Assembly (NCBI RefSeq): GCF_000972845.2
Contig: NC_040012.1
Location: 9,465,552-9,529,551 of the forward strand
DNA from: Larimichthys crocea
Lineage: Eukaryota > Chordata > Actinopteri > Sciaenidae
Length of the DNA: 64,000 nt
Direction: 5' to 3'
The notes beneath the pieces were generated by a model, which saw only the letters and a program-made list of their open reading frames with translations, was not told the origin of the DNA and did not search any database. The position numbers and the translations under genes were made by a program. This document shows positions 22,096 through 35,811 of this stretch, one piece after another; position 1 is the stretch's first letter; every line of letters starts with the position of its first letter.

Positions 22096-25000
22096 AGATT
22101 TAGCATAAAGTATCATTACAGGAAACTCTTGTGTTTAGTATGCATGTCCAGCAGGTTTTCACATTTTTAAATAACAATTATTAACGATGCTGCTGCACTA
22201 CAGCACGCTGCAGCTCTAAACTGGTGAAAAGCAACGGTATACGTCATTAGAACTGCTTGGTCGAACGGCTGAACAACTTCAGAAACCCCCTTACACCTTA
22301 ACCTGTTCGATATCAGAATTTGAAGGAAACGTGTCACAATGAATAAGTAAGGTGAGTAAGAAAGCAGCGTTTGAACTGTTCTCCCTAGCTCAGTTTTTCT
22401 TTTTATCTGTGACTTCATTTTTTTGGTTTTTGCTTTTACGGCCAAGTGCAACAATGTGAAAACTCTCCAGGAGGGACAGTCTAAAGATTTACTCTTTTAT
22501 CGATGTATTTAAAGAATTCTTGTCTCCTTCTCTCTGTTTTTTCAGTCTGCCTTTGAGTGTAGCCGTTACTGAAGAACTTGATTTTATGATACGGTCAGAC
22601 AAAATATAGAACGAACTAGGATAACTTGGCCCCAAATCATTATATATACCTTAGAAACTTTTGTTACCTCTGTTCATAAATTCCCAAATAGCTTTATTTG
22701 TTCCCCGATAAAGAACTGTAATACATGTCAGTGTATGTAACGTGGTCTGTGTTCTCATTTGTATTAACATACATTCATTGCACCTTAATCAAAAGCATGA
22801 ACCCTACTCTTCGTGCAACTACAACAGGGGACTGAAATGGATAGCCATCCATGGCACATCACTTTCATGGCTGAATAGTGTGTGTGTGTGTGTGTGTGTG
22901 ACGGAGCACTTGATATTGAACCACACGCAGGGTTATTTCTAAGATCAGTTGCAGTGTGTGTCACACTCGGAAACACAATGCGCCTGGGAGATTGCAGTTA
23001 GACGATATCAATATGTAGCTAGGCTCTGCTGCTGGGATCAGACATGAAAAGGTCAAAGGAGTGTGCTACATACTGATTTAGTCAGTGATGGATAAGAAAC
23101 TGCATATCACAGGGATTTTTTTCATACGTGCTGAAACGGATTCATCCTACTCAACGGAAACCACACGACAGAAGTAACACACATGACATAAAAACAGGTT
23201 GAAACTACATAATGATCAACTATTAGATAGATAACACTGGTAAGATGACGATAGATACACACCTACATCACTGTACATTTTCAAAACAACATACAGGGAG
23301 TTCTCCATCTACCTGCTGAATAAAACAGGAATGTTTAATAGAGCTATAAAATCTTCTTTCCATTCTATACACGACACTGGAATTGTTTACACTCTCATAT
23401 CTGTGGGTTTCTGAAAAATCCTACGCCCAATTTCAGCTAACCTTGCTCACAATTGAGTTTGGGCCTGAGGGATTTCACCAAAGCCAAGGCTTAAATATTT
23501 TTTTCCTTTTTTTATTTTTTTTTTATTTATCCGTGTTTTATAGTGGATTCAGGAGCTGAGAGGAAACTGGATAGTCTGACCCTCTGCTTCCTTTGGATTC
23601 ACTTGTGGTTATAAAGTTCAGTTTTCATCTTTTTGGAAGGATGTGTTTTTCTTCCCCATTTTGGACACGTTACTGATGTTGGCCCTTCCTTATATACATG
23701 TATGCCTGTGTCTCTGTCTGTCTGACAGAAGAAAGAGAGATGTTGCGGGTTCCAGAAGAAAGAGAGCACGAATGCAAAAGATGTTATCATGCAGTGTCCG
23801 TATCTGTTTTTCAGCTCTCTGTCTGAGGTCTTAAAGTGTTTTGGTGCAAAAAAAGAAGATCTGAATCTTACCAAGTAGCAACACCATTAAAGTATTCATC
23901 CAATTCAAATTCTTATTAGATATCTTCTGCTGAATATTCTGTTCCAGATATCCAAATCTAATGATGCTTTCCAATTAATCACTACAGATTCAGAGCATAT
24001 GATTACTTTTGCACTATATAACCCCAGGCTCATATGAGTGTGGTGAATATGATCCTGTAATCGTGGTTAATTATGCTTGTGGAGTGAGTTTTGGCCCTGA
24101 ATTTGGCACCGGTTACATATTGTTCTGGCTGACCTTGTCACTGTCACTGGCACTACATCCCAGCCAGTCCCACCTGGCATTACATCACCAACTGTGGTCC
24201 AGAAACCAGCAGTGGTCGCATACCACTGCAGCCAAACAACACAGGAGCCAAAAGGAGTGAGGCAGGACTTCTCCAATTAGGATTAGAAGTCTGTTCATTT
24301 ATTTTAAAAGGGCTCGTGTAGGGTTTTCTCATTCAGGCAAGGTGGGGAAGGAAGGAGGAAACAAGGCAACTGAGTGCAGCGAATACACAATGAGAGTACA
24401 GCGATTTTATAAGGACATGTTTAGAGAAATCCAATGGAAGGTTAAGAGGGTGGGAGTTGAATAAAAGCATGAATAGACAGAGAGTTGAGACTTAACTTGA
24501 ACCGTGAAGCCTTGACCTCAACTTGATATATGATGAGTCAAATGACCTGTCTGTGTTCATCTTATATTTTCAGTTAAAAAATAAAAACATTTAAAAACTA
24601 CTGAAAATATTCATTGTTGTCAATTTCGACAATACAAGTGTCTGTGTAACGTTATCCGGTATGCGGTATGCAAGCACAGACTGGAAATAGCTGTCATGAC
24701 CTGACTCTGCCACTCGATACGCGTGTCAATACTCAATGGCCTATGGATCGGACCAGATAATCATCAACATCATCATGCCTACGGCTACGCCAGTCTAAAT
24801 TAAGAAATAAATAAAGATTTATAATGATGTTTTTGTCTGATTACAGTGATTTTTACTGAATATCAATGATTATAATACAAACTGGATAGAAAACTGAATA
24901 CTGCAGGTAAGGCTACAGTATCTTAGGATTTCGTGGTTGACTTGACTTGTCTGTTTGCATATCCCTTATGGGGGTTGCAACAGTATGCAATTTTCACAGT

Positions 25001-26159
25001 ACGATCAACGCTTCACAAAATATTAAGGTTCAAGTAAGTAAATTAAGTATCAAGAAATATAGTATAGCCATTACAGTGATGCTTAAAGGAATGAAAACGT
25101 TAGATAAAAAGGCTACATTTCAAGTAAACAGTATTGGCTACTTTGATCTTACAGTGCGGTTTTACTGCATTTACTTTTGGGTCATCACAAATACAGCAGA
25201 ACACCATTACCTGCTATGTTGTCTTTGAAGAGTCTTAAGTAAGACATTAAGGGAAATTACTATACTGAAAGGAAATAATATGGTATATCTGATGCTATAG
25301 TTTTACGCCGTAGATATTTTTTGATCACTGCTAATTATCGTGCAAAATAATCATCTTGAAATAAATAGAAGAACTTCTTTCTCTCTAACATTTCAACAGT
25401 TAAAAGTGGTCTCGACTCTTTCTTTCATTACTCTTTCAGCATTGAGTCCATCTCAATTATTTGGACTTGGTCTTGAATAGTACTGGGTTTGGACTGAACA
25501 AAGCTATTTCAGTATTGATCTCAAAGTACAGCTGAAATAGATTTTAGTCCTAATTTTAGGGCCATCCTCTCTTTCTCAGACAAGCGTACAATTTGAGCGG
25601 AGTGCGCTGCTACACTGAAGTTAGGATCACAGATGAATTCATCAGGGTTATGAATGTACCAAATTACACAAAAGTTTCCATGTAGACCACCATTTTATCA
25701 ATTCTAGAAACAGGAAACATGGGCAGAAATAACCTTCACATGATACATTCTGATGGTATAATTAGATTCAGCATTTTGAAGCAGTGCAAGCGATGCTTAA
25801 CGCTTCATAGCAACAGCGACAGTTCTTTTTTCACATGTCAGGTGTGAAGAAAATGAACATATTTAAAATATTCATTACAGACTGTCAGAATAACTGAACA
25901 GGTTGAGATCACACAGGTGTCTTTGATGACAATCTGAAATTATTAAGGCGCCTGTGTCTCCACTATCAGAGACTTCAAGGGAAACTAAGAGACTCTAACT
26001 GTGCACTACTTTACTTGATCTCCAGTTAAAAGTTAAGGTGATCAAAGGTGCTTCTTTTGCATCCATACATACCTGAGGACACAGTGAGCGTACAGCTGTG
26101 GGATTTCACAGATTGGAGCAGTTTAGAAAGGTACGATGCACGTTGAGCAGATCCAGCCC
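22096..26159. other. Unique sequence with a (GT)n run
   Basis: (GT)n sits at 22878-22900 and a T-rich tract at about 23496-23530. The strings at 24100-24250 are moderately GC-rich but gave no domain in any frame. No gene or confident repeat was recognised. Confidence 0.4.
22878..22900. repeat. (GT)n microsatellite, 23 bp
   Basis: Uninterrupted GT dinucleotides between 'gaata' and 'acgg'. Confidence 0.95.
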
Positions 26160-26470
26160 TAAGATAATCGTGTCCTCACTAACAGGCTTCATTTTCCTGC
26201 TGGCCACTCCGTGGTGCGTGGATGTCAAAGAGCATCTATGCTCTCTTTCATATATTGTGTAATTAGCCGTTAGTAGGCATGCATGGCCGGTGGCTTGGAG
26301 CTGACAGATCTGAATAAAAGATCTGTGAGGCTTTGAAATCCAGACAGTGTTTGTAAACAGATCAAATTAGCGGAATGTTAAATTAGAGATGCAGCTATTA
26401 TCGTTATGCAGTCATATTTCTGCCTGTGCAAATGTGTACATTTGTCCATGCATGCATCCATATTCTTGAC
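26160..26470. promoter_or_regulatory. Candidate conserved regulatory element
   Basis: A repeat-free patch with 'gtgtaattagccgttag' (TAATTA at 26260-26265), a short dyad 'cagatc...gatctg' around 26307-26327, 'caaattagcggaatg' and 'gatgcagctattatcgtta'. The mixture of homeodomain-like cores with otherwise high-complexity sequence is typical of vertebrate enhancers. Inference only. Confidence 0.2.
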
Positions 26471-26556
26471 AAATTGTTTGCAAATAATCAGATGCGGCTT
26501 TTTTTGTTTGTTTACATTTGAATGGATCAAAAATAACATTATGGGAAATTGCTGCC

Positions 26557-26573
26557 AAAAAAAAAAAAAAAAA
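26557..26573. repeat. Poly(A)17 run
   Basis: Seventeen A's after 'gctgcc'. No retroposon body was recognised upstream, so it may be a simple homopolymer. Confidence 0.9.
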
Positions 26574-27205
26574 CCCATCTCTCTTCCAGGAGTTCGGCTG
26601 CAAACAGACATTTATTCTCTTGATGCAGCTCCAAGACCTATACGGTAATTAATTTACACAACGTAATGAGAAGCAGTAGTTATTTATTTGGAGGCTGCAA
26701 CAATGACACATTCACAAGACGGCGAGCATATTTCAGTCTCCTCGCATGCAATCCCGTGCACACACGCGGCCGCCCTGCCCTCTCTGCACACATACGTTCA
26801 CACACCAATAAAACTCCAATGCTCAATTATGCTCACAAATACCCACACACCTCACAGCCCAGTGTGGGCCTATAAATCATGGTCTTCCTGAAACAGCTGG
26901 TCTTGTGGATGAGCAGAGCAAGCCCACAGGACAATTGAGGATGGGGGGAGAAGCGGGGAGGGGGAGAAAGGAAGATGGAGAGGCGGAGGCAGGACGTTTA
27001 ACCGAGCTGCCCGCGCACATGCTTTCCTGCTAACAGACATTTTTCTCAATCTGGCCTGTCACACAGTGGAATGTTTTAAACAAGATTAATCTCTGGTTTA
27101 GGATGCAGGTGACTCCCATGGCATTTGTCATGTAATAGAAGGAGAAGAAGCTGTACTAAACAAACACACAGTCACATGCGCCATCTAGAGAGGTGGAAGG
27201 CAAAG

Positions 27206-27224
27206 ATATATATATATATATATA
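27206..27224. repeat. (AT)n microsatellite, 19 bp
   Basis: Pure AT dinucleotide run following 'ggcaaag'. Confidence 0.95.
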
Positions 27225-27471
27225 AAGGTTGTCAATCTGAGAAGCTTAAATGATCAACAGGTAGGGTTAAATGTTCTTTATGAGTTGACAAGTGCTGCTG
27301 TCCAGATTTGATCCCCAATCAATTGACATTTACTGGCAATAAGACAAAAACCTCCTGTATCTGACACACAAAATCCCCTTTCACATAAATACCTTCAGTA
27401 GTACATTAAATGCACAGTAGCTTGGATAAAAATGCAGGGATTGAGGGTGTAATATTCCCTAACAAGGGACG

Positions 27472-27487
27472 TTTTTTTTTTTTTTTT
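27472..27487. repeat. Poly(T)16 run
   Basis: Sixteen T's after 'gggacg'. No retroposon body was recognised next to it. Confidence 0.9.
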
Positions 27488-27555
27488 GCGCCTAATAGTG
27501 CTGAAAAGTCTGACAGGCAAATACCCCATTAAGGGATATTTTACCTGGGTTTGAA

Positions 27556-27790
27556 TAGTGGGCGAGTCCCCAGCTAGCTGCAAACAATTAGGCGCATCTC
27601 AACATGAGACAAGTTAACGGCAAAGAATAATGAGCAGGTCAGCTAACAAGTAGCCAGCAGCCCACATCCTGATTAGCAGAGGAGCCCGTGAAAGGACCAC
27701 TCACACACTAAGAGAGCCATTTAGCATAATTAGATGTCCAGGGTAGAAAAGTGCTTGGACGAAGGGTCCATCGTTTTAGATCACATCAAC
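27556..27790. promoter_or_regulatory. Candidate conserved regulatory element
   Basis: Repeat-free DNA with 'agctgcaaacaattaggcg', 'gcaaagaataatgagcagg' and 'tagcataattagatgtcc' (TAATTA at 27727-27732). It resembles conserved non-coding elements in composition. No reading frame. Inference only. Confidence 0.2.
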
Positions 27791-28033
27791 TTGTGAGTGT
27801 GTCATCATATTGCGGAAGAGGGCATACGATCTGTGAGCATTAGTAAGAGCTATATTTAATTTTTAATGTAATATTCCATATCATTGCTATTGTCGAATGG
27901 ATTGTGACTAACCCGCACTGCAGAATTAGGAGCCTTCTTTTTCTTATTATTAAGTTCCTAACAGTTCTGCATCCTTAGTTTTTTATTACCTAAATTAATC
28001 ACTGATCACGCTGTCGATTACTTACTGTATATT

Positions 28034-28090
28034 AGGGCTACAACTAATGATTATTCTCGTTCAGTCATCGATGATTCTGACAGTTATTTT
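28034..28090 (+). repeat. Head of the 'gggctgcaactaacgatta' repeat
   Basis: 'agggctacaactaatgatta' is followed by 'ttctcgttcagtcatcgat'. This is the start of the same family as 20575-20668. The match stops where the 28094 element begins. Confidence 0.65.
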
Positions 28091-28093
28091 AGA

Positions 28094-28314
28094 TTAAAGC
28101 CACATTATGTAGGATTTGGTATTTTATGCAGAGTGTGATTCGCTTACAGATCAACTTTGCAAATAAAGCTGATCAGCAGAACACATTTCCTTCTTAAAAT
28201 ATGATCAAGTTTCGCCAAAATCAGTATCATAGTTGGTGGGTGTTGGACTTTGTGCTGCAAAACATTACGTACTTCTCACGATAGGTCATCCTGGAAACAA
28301 AAGTTATATAGTGC
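28094..28314. mobile_element. Short MITE-like element with 'ttaaagc' head
   Basis: It begins 'ttaaagccacattatgtagg' and ends near 'aaaagttatatagtg', which in reverse complement ('cactatataactttt') echoes the heads of the 9306 and 21570 elements. The interior ('gatttggtattttatgcaga') differs from those copies, so it is a sister family sharing terminal sequence. A short (GAT)n follows at about 28327. Confidence 0.5.
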
Positions 28315-29968
28315 GGGAGCAGGCATTGATGATGATGATGATGATCTGTTTGAATCAGTTTTTATTTCTCTGATTCCCTGTCTTTCTTGCTATCGGCAAT
28401 CACTCTCTCTCATTTACTGTCTGTGTCGCTCAACAGTCCAGCAGTGTGCTCTGCTTCACCTGTAACCACACCCAACAGCAAGGTTACAGTGTTCTGACAC
28501 ACCCTGTATGTCAGTTCACACACTCTATATGCAAATAAGCTTACATGCTTTTGGTGGCCCAAATGGAAATCAGACATCATTTTTTTTGCATTTACTCCGC
28601 CTATGAGATTCCATTATGCCTGTTGTTGTGGCTTCTGTCATATACACTAGTCTAATGCACACATACAGCGTCGTATACAGTAAAACATAAGTGATTAAAT
28701 GACCTTGAGAGTTCTCACAAGTGTACATATATGGAGACGTGCTGCCTGATTCGTTAAACCAGCAAAAGCAAGATAAATACATTTACATTTCTTCTTTTGC
28801 ACTTTATTTGATGATGTTGATGCACGAATGGGTATGTACATCCTCTCATGCAGAGGATGTAAGTTGAGTAGGTGGTCCTACGATGGCCTGTGGCGGCCAT
28901 TCGTGGGTGCATTCACACCTGTACTACATGTAGCTGTGTGATTAGACATATGTTCTGTTTTCATATTTATATAGTGTATCTGGAAAGAATTATAAAAGAC
29001 ATGTTTTCCCATCTGCAAGTAGTGTTTTTGTCTTTTTGCCAACATACCTGGCAGCATGCTGATAGATGTCTATACATTACTTTGCCTATCTACAGTAGGT
29101 GTTGTGATGCATCATGTTCTCAGGGCAAATAGCCCATGGATTACCACTCAGAAATTATGAATGGCTTTCATCTATCATGGAAAGATAAAAATTGGAGAGT
29201 GGGGATTTATCTGGCAACAGATTTTCTATAAGACAAGTGTGGGCATGGTGGCTGAGGTATCTGTTGAAGCCAATTTAGGCAATGTGTTGACTTTGTACAG
29301 CTTAAAATGATACCAGTTTCTAGACGTCGCCAAGCCTAATGCTGTTATGTTGCAGCAGCGAAGATAAGTTATCCCCAATTGAGTTAAGACCCATTAAATG
29401 CCTTACAAAACCCAATTTCACTTCTGTGTGGTTTTTGTGGTAATAATGGACCATTTCACATCACGCAGCAATTTCTCCTGAGCAGTTTTTTTTTTTCCAG
29501 TGACAGTTATATAGGCCATTCTTTTTTTGTTTGCTGAGCTGTACTGAATGTTTAAACTGTATGAAGACATTAAATTAACTCTAATTCAATGCACTATAGC
29601 AGCTGGAATGGTGGTGTTTTTAAAATTAACAACCTTTCAGTAACTTAGCTACTCTCGGCTTAGAAAAAAGGAAATTGTGCTGAAGGAGGAAAACAGTACT
29701 GAGGTAAAGAGGAGAAATTGTGGAAGGAGTAGCCAAAAAGACAGCTATGAAGGAGGGTTTTTTTTTTATTTGCTTTGAGTTTGTTGCTTGTTATTTTGCA
29801 CTCATCCAGATTTTGGTGACATCTGCACTTTTTTTTCTTCTTCTTCTCCGAGTTATGAGTCATCCCGTGCAAAATCCCTGCATTACAAAACAATTAGATC
29901 AGAAGCCTCCGTTAATGCAGCAGGGATCCAATGCTCCCTACCTACTGCCGCGGTAAGAGATGGAGGAT

Positions 29969-29995
29969 GGGGAGAGGGTGCCTGGAAGGGAGGGG
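29969..29995 (+). other. Possible G-quadruplex-forming run
   Basis: Four G-tracts of three or more occur in 27 bp ('ggggagagggtg', then 'ggaagggagggg'). The middle loop is 9 nt, longer than the usual 7-nt limit, so this is a marginal candidate. Confidence 0.35.
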
Positions 29996-31229
29996 CGAAG
30001 GATCTGAGAAGGCGGTAGAGGAAGGAGTACTGCAAGAACAGGAGTATGACTCACCGATCATCACAGCCACTTTCCAGACGTTAAAAAAAAAGAAATTGCA
30101 TTTTATCTCCGTTCACATGTCACTTTATGCTCCTCAGATCAGCTTTGATGTAAATGTTTATGTTGTATGAGGTTGATGATGATCGGCTTGTTAATGATTC
30201 AGGGGGAAAAAAAGAACTACATTGCTATTTAGTGTGGTATCCTCACTCATTGTACTGTTTTCTCTCTGTGTTTTTCTTCGGATATTCGGATAATCTGATG
30301 CATCAAAGGGTATTTGATATGATTCACTGGTGTGTTCTAATATAAATTTTGCTAATTCATTTCCCTCGCGGATCTCTTCACAAAGCCTCTTAAAATCATT
30401 GACTGATAATGAAGCTCATTAGTGCAGCTTCGTATTCTGTCTATTTCCCCCTCTGCAGCTTACTTAGCCCTGACAAGCAACACTAACAAGCAGCTGCAGG
30501 TCTCATCCAAGTTTCTTTTTTTTTTGTCTTTGTATAGAAAACATCAAACTGGGGATTATTATCTTTAGAGCACCGTAACACAAGGATTAGAAATGATTGC
30601 TGATCATTTAATGGACTTTATTATTATTACTATTCAGTGAAATATGGCTTTAAAATTAATACCACTCACTTTTTAAATGCAAATAAATCTTTCTATAAGC
30701 ATATTTTATTAAATAGCCACTTGCATATAGTCATCACGGGGTAAGAAATTAATCTTTATTCAGGGACAGCTTTTAACTGTTGCATTTATGGGGCTGATCA
30801 GTAAAACATCCATACAGATATGGAGGAAGTGAAAAGTATTATCTGACTCACCCTGCATAAATGCATTTAGGAAGTTACGGAGGCTGCTTCTACAGTTAAA
30901 TGACTACTTCTAACCCCTTATTTCTCCGGTGATCATTATATGGTGAAAAGTGCCAGCATTGATCAAAATCATCAAAAGACAGTAAGGCTGCAGCTACAGT
31001 TTGTCATGTATCTATGAAAAGTCTTATGAATTCATGCAGCGTTCTGTGCTAATGAGAGTCAATGTGTCGCGAGTTGCGGTGGCGAGCAGGTGTGTAAGTT
31101 AATGAAATCTCAAGGATACCCTGACCTAAATAGTACATTGTGAAAATGCTGTTTTTTTCTCTGAGCTGTTGTTATATGTGTTCCCGACACAATGTTTCCT
31201 GTGATTTTGTTAAACAGAACTGCCAATTA

Positions 31230-31420
31230 GACGTGGTTTATGTCTCCAATATCACATTTTCATTACGCAGATGCAAGATGTAATATGGATCTCCTGTCAT
31301 ATCCACGCATTTAGCCTTTACAATTTGCCATACCAAGAGTAGCATTATTTTGAATGGTCAATCACTCCACCATAATTAGATTTTCCCTCAGTTTTGGCCG
31401 ACATTCTCCCCCAGCTTGAT
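31230..31420. promoter_or_regulatory. Candidate conserved regulatory element
   Basis: High-complexity repeat-free DNA with 'cattacgcagatgcaagatg', 'caatcactccaccataatta' (TAATTA at 31373-31378) and 'gattttccctcag'. No reading frame. Inference from composition only. Confidence 0.2.
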
Positions 31421-33699
31421 ACCGGGCATTTGTCTGTGGTAATAATATAAAAACAATTCTATGGCAGCTGAAATTGAGTTTATGCCTTTCTCATTTTTAG
31501 TAAAAGAGAAGGGCGGTAACAGAATCAATCCTATCATCTAATGCCATTTCTTCTCAGAGTTGAGATTATGTAATATTATATAATCGTGGACATAACCAAT
31601 ATCTTTCAGACAAGGGAGCACTGAGGTGCTTCACAAGCTAATAGTCGCTCATTATTCTGGGTTTTCTTCTCCCGTGTTTTCCTTTCCTCGTATGAAACTT
31701 GCTTTCATAAAATGTTTTTCTTTGAGTTAACTTTCCCTTTGTGTCTGCTTTTTTTTCTTCTCACACTCGAGCATTTTCGTGCCAGTGACACTGTCATATA
31801 ATTGCCTTTTTATAAAACTAATCTTCTCGTGTTAAAGGTGAATAGGAGGAAGAAGACAGGCAGCAGAAAACCTATTTATAGTGTTTCTACAGGACGTGGG
31901 GGTAGAACGACAAGCATGTACAGTGCAGCTTGTTTTCAATTGAATATGAGACATTTATTAAACATTTATTTATTGATCTTAAGGTTTGGTATATCAGATT
32001 CAGGTAATATGCTAATAATGTGTCCCCATGTCTTTGTAGTTCATTTTTGTCTGACTAAAATTCATATAGGCTGACGACTAGAACAGTGAAATCTTTACAA
32101 CACAGTTTGGCTGAACCTTCTGCCTCTGAGAGATAAATATAGAGCGTCAAGTTTAGAAGAAGTCCAACTTCAAGGAAGTATTTTATGTAAGAAAATTATA
32201 ATTATGAGCCGTGATGTTTCTCACAGCCAGGCGCCTAATCCGAGTTGTTAACCAAATCTGTTGCCTGAGGTGAGCGGTTCATCTTTCCTAATTAGACCCA
32301 AAGTTGTTTTTTTCCGCCGAACTGTTAAGTCACTGGTTTATGTGTCTCTGCACAAAAACAAATCTTGCAGCTGTTTAAATGTCACTGACAGATATGTTGC
32401 TACAACCAGCTGTGTTGATGGAGGTTTCATACATATACACACAAACACACACACGTACCACTCATAAACCTCCACTCAACTATTGTACATCATCTAAATG
32501 TCGACAACAGCAACCACGAGAGCATATACGACAACATTATGACGCCTGGTTGGGGAAACATGTTTATGAGTCATTAAACCGTCATTTATAGAACAGTTCT
32601 TATGTTTAGCAGGGATGACATACTTGAAAAACCAGCAAAGAAAGACAGAAACAGATTGGTTTTTACGATAGTACCAGAATATACTGATATATATGCAAAT
32701 CCATACAGCTCAGGCAAGGTATTGGCAATTTTCTTCCATGTTCGGTGGGGGTGGCGAGAACATTGTAAAATGCAAAAGATTTCCTCAAAAGATTTGCCAG
32801 AAACCCCATCTTTATCTGCAAGTCATCTCTTGTGGAAATCAAAGAATTTCCCTTGGATTTGTGTCAAGCGATTCAACCGTTTTCATGTGAAATGCAGATT
32901 TTCTTCTTTTTTTTTTTTTTGCATCGGAGCTTTGCAACTACAAACGACTTCTGGAGTAACCAAGAAAGTCTGGATCCCCTGAGCTACAGATGTGTATGTA
33001 TTGGATAATGAGGATTCAGGGGGAGTGGAGGAGAGCAGCAGCAGTGCTAGTAGATCTATTTTTGGCTGCAATAATTCCTGTTTTTAGACAGACGCGTTCA
33101 TTGAGGGAACCACGATAAACACATCCTGCATTCCTGCTTATGTACTATACATTTAATCAAGAAAAAAAACAAAAACATAAATAAGCTTCCTCTCAGAGAG
33201 ATATAAAACTCTATCGAGGTAGTCTTGATGCAAATGGGCCTGGGTGAGAATTAATGAATTTTTGAATGAATTACTGCCTTTAATTTATTCTGCAAGAAAC
33301 ATATGATTATCTCCAGGAGGAAAAAGCTGCAGTCTTGTTGTTATTGCATTCCCTTTCTGCTTTGATTGAACTTCTACGTGAAAACAGTTCAATCTCTCAC
33401 ATAGGTCAAGGCCGTGGCCTCTGCTGGACATTCTCCACAACCCGCTGTGATGACTTGTGGCAGCATCATCTGCTGCGGCTCATTTACTATTCCGCATCAA
33501 AGAGAAAACACCACGACAGCTGCAAGTCCATCCAAGACAAACACCCACCCACGCTTTCCGCACACATCCGCACACACTCACACTTGTGTCTATTAAACTA
33601 ATCTTTGAGAAGAAAACGGGATTCATTAGCGAGACCAACGGTGCGCTGCTCACTAATGCTAATTTTCATGTCTCTTTGATACATCTCCCCTGTTATTCT

Positions 33700-33900
33700 A
33701 CCTGACACTTCAACTCTGTAATTATGATCCCTCAAGGTAATGAGAATGATATTAGAGTGACAAACACTATATTTCCCTCTGTCTATCAGCCAGGTGAGCT
33801 AATGGAGAGTAATGTGCAACTACCTTTGTAACTTATTGACTTTTGAATTAATGCTAATAAATTAGATTAAAAAGTTGCAATGAGCTACATATGAACTCAG
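33700..33900. promoter_or_regulatory. Candidate conserved regulatory element
   Basis: Dense ATTA/TAAT cores: 'gagctaatggagagtaatg', 'gaattaatgctaataaatta', following 'ctctgtaattatgatccctc'. No repeat or frame explains the patch. Inference only. Confidence 0.2.
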
Positions 33901-34822
33901 CGTTCATCCTTGGAGGCGCCACACCTGAGCAACACAAGAAGCTGCTTTAATCAGTAACAAAGGAAGACAATTTAGACATGCCTATAGAAATTATTTGTAC
34001 AAGGCAGCGCAGCAACGAAGGATCAATAAGAAGCATTGTCTCCTCGCTCACCTGGTCAGTATTGACAGAAATATTCGAGAACTTAAAGGATCTCAGCGGA
34101 CTTGGCATTTACAAAGTGCGTCTCCCTCCCTGTTAATCTGGAGGAGTTCTTGTTGTCTCCATCGGGAATTTGAGAAAATCTAAAGTGGTTAGCATTATTA
34201 GTCACTCCAAGGCAGGAGATCAGGCAAGTGGAGGAAGAAACTAAAATAGTTTGCAAAGGTTTTCTCATTGAGCCCACAGCCTCACCAGGGCCGTGCTCTG
34301 GGTACTGTCGCTGAGCTACTGGAGCTACTGAAGTAACACTAGCAGCACCGCAGGAGCAGGAGTGACAGTGTGAATACACCATTATGGCTGTAAAGGGAGA
34401 TGCACTTCCCTCAACAGATCAGGATTTTCCAAACTTTGTCTCCATTGGAAATCTCCACAGGAGTACACATTTCGCTGTTAACAAGATCAACGATAAACAT
34501 TAAACCACCCATATTAACACTGCAAGCTTATACATATCAAATTAACAGCAACTGGCTGCAGTCTGTTGCTCCTACATAATGACTGTGATACAGAGCAAAG
34601 AAAGTTTTTCTACTCTCACTGTGGTTTTTAACTCTACATTTTTTATTTCCATATTTTTGTTTCATTTCATCCATTACTGGCCATTTTTTTTTACGATGAA
34701 AGCAGTATTCGTTCGTTGAAAGAGAGAAAAGAATGAAGGATTGTTGTTCATGAGTCGGTTCGGTAATGGTGGTTGCTGGATCCGGCTGGCTCAGACTCAA
34801 AGAGGCAGATTGAGTGGGAGCG

Positions 34823-34861
34823 GAGCCTGGATGTTACAGCCAGACACCAGAATAGACCCAG
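34823..34861 (+). repeat. 39-bp sequence, copy 1 of an exact pair
   Basis: The 39 bases starting 'gagcctggatgttacagcc' and ending 'agaatagacccag' recur without mismatch at 40860-40898. Flanks on both sides differ. No family is recognised. Confidence 0.97.
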
Positions 34862-35811
34862 AGGTTTTGTTTGGTGGGAAAACTAACGCAGATTTGGTTC
34901 ACAGAACTGACTGCATAAGCATTTCTGTAATAAACGTCTGACCATGTACAAATCAAACACAATATCAGGAAAGTTTACAAAAACTTAAATGACTTAATTT
35001 CTTTTCCTTTTTTTTTTAAATAAACTTTTTAAGATGATTTATTTTATGTAAGAATGTATGTATGATGTATGTTTTGTAGTGCTCCTCTCTCTTCATGTCT
35101 GTAACTCTTCCATCCTGAGTAATTTTGACCCGTGTCTTCTTATCCTGCCCTCACTTGTGTATTTACTTCATGTGTTTGTTTCAGTGTCATGAGTTCAGCT
35201 CATCCCCAGTGTTTTTTGAATCGTCTGTGTTTTCTCTAACTTCTTTCTGCCTGCTTCTTTAGATTTGTTTGCAATGTAATGGTTTTCTTTGTTAAATAAA
35301 TCATTGATCTGCACTAGCTTTGCCTCTAGCATGTTTGGGCCCCTCCTCTTGTGTTACCTTGTCGGCAACAACATAACGTACACTAAATCATTGCAGGTTT
35401 TGCAATAAGTTTCCTGGAACTGTGAGTAGTATTCAAACATAAATTCTATCCTGTACCTCTGCATTATTCATCTTTTTTTTTTCTTCTTGGATGAAATCCA
35501 GAAGAATGTCAAGATGCACATATAAAAATGTATTGTTTTTTTTGTGTATGCAAGCAAGTAACTACTCCCCTACTACTCAACATTTATCTGACAACTGGCA
35601 AGTTTTGTCAACCAACTTCCTCAAGGAGAAATTTAACTTCATATTTATGGATGTCACAACCCACTATGATGAGTAATACATGGATATGTCTCACTGACAC
35701 CTATTTTTTTTTAATCTCCTGAATTAAACCAAACTATTTATCATGCAATGCTCAAAATCAAGTCCATCTCAAGGAAATAAATTGCAACTATAGTCTTTTG
35801 GGCACAGCATG
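34862..35811. other. Unique AT-rich sequence, nothing recognised
   Basis: T-runs near 35010 and 35472, and frames no longer than 64 codons. No gene or recognised repeat. Confidence 0.4.

Larger units (their letters stand above)
26574..27555. other. Unique sequence with a purine-rich patch, (TA)n and poly(T)
   Basis: 26937-27000 is strongly purine-biased with G-runs ('gatggggggagaagcgggg'). (AT)n runs 27206-27224 and T16 runs 27472-27487. 27030-27140 is high-complexity DNA without a recognised repeat. Confidence 0.5.
28315..34822. other. Long unique stretch, no gene recognised
   Basis: About 6.5 kb without a recognised repeat family. The 126-codon frame at 32602-32982 has no domain and ends in a T-run and K-rich tail. 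A small dyad 'catcctct...agaggatg' lies near 28840. G-runs at 29969-29995 form a loose four-run pattern. Patches near 30340-30480, 31230-31420 and 33700-33900 look like candidate conserved elements. Confidence 0.4.

Noticed and set aside
32602..32982. 126-codon plus-strand frame
   Set aside because: No recognisable family; overlaps another frame and includes a Phe run from poly(T).
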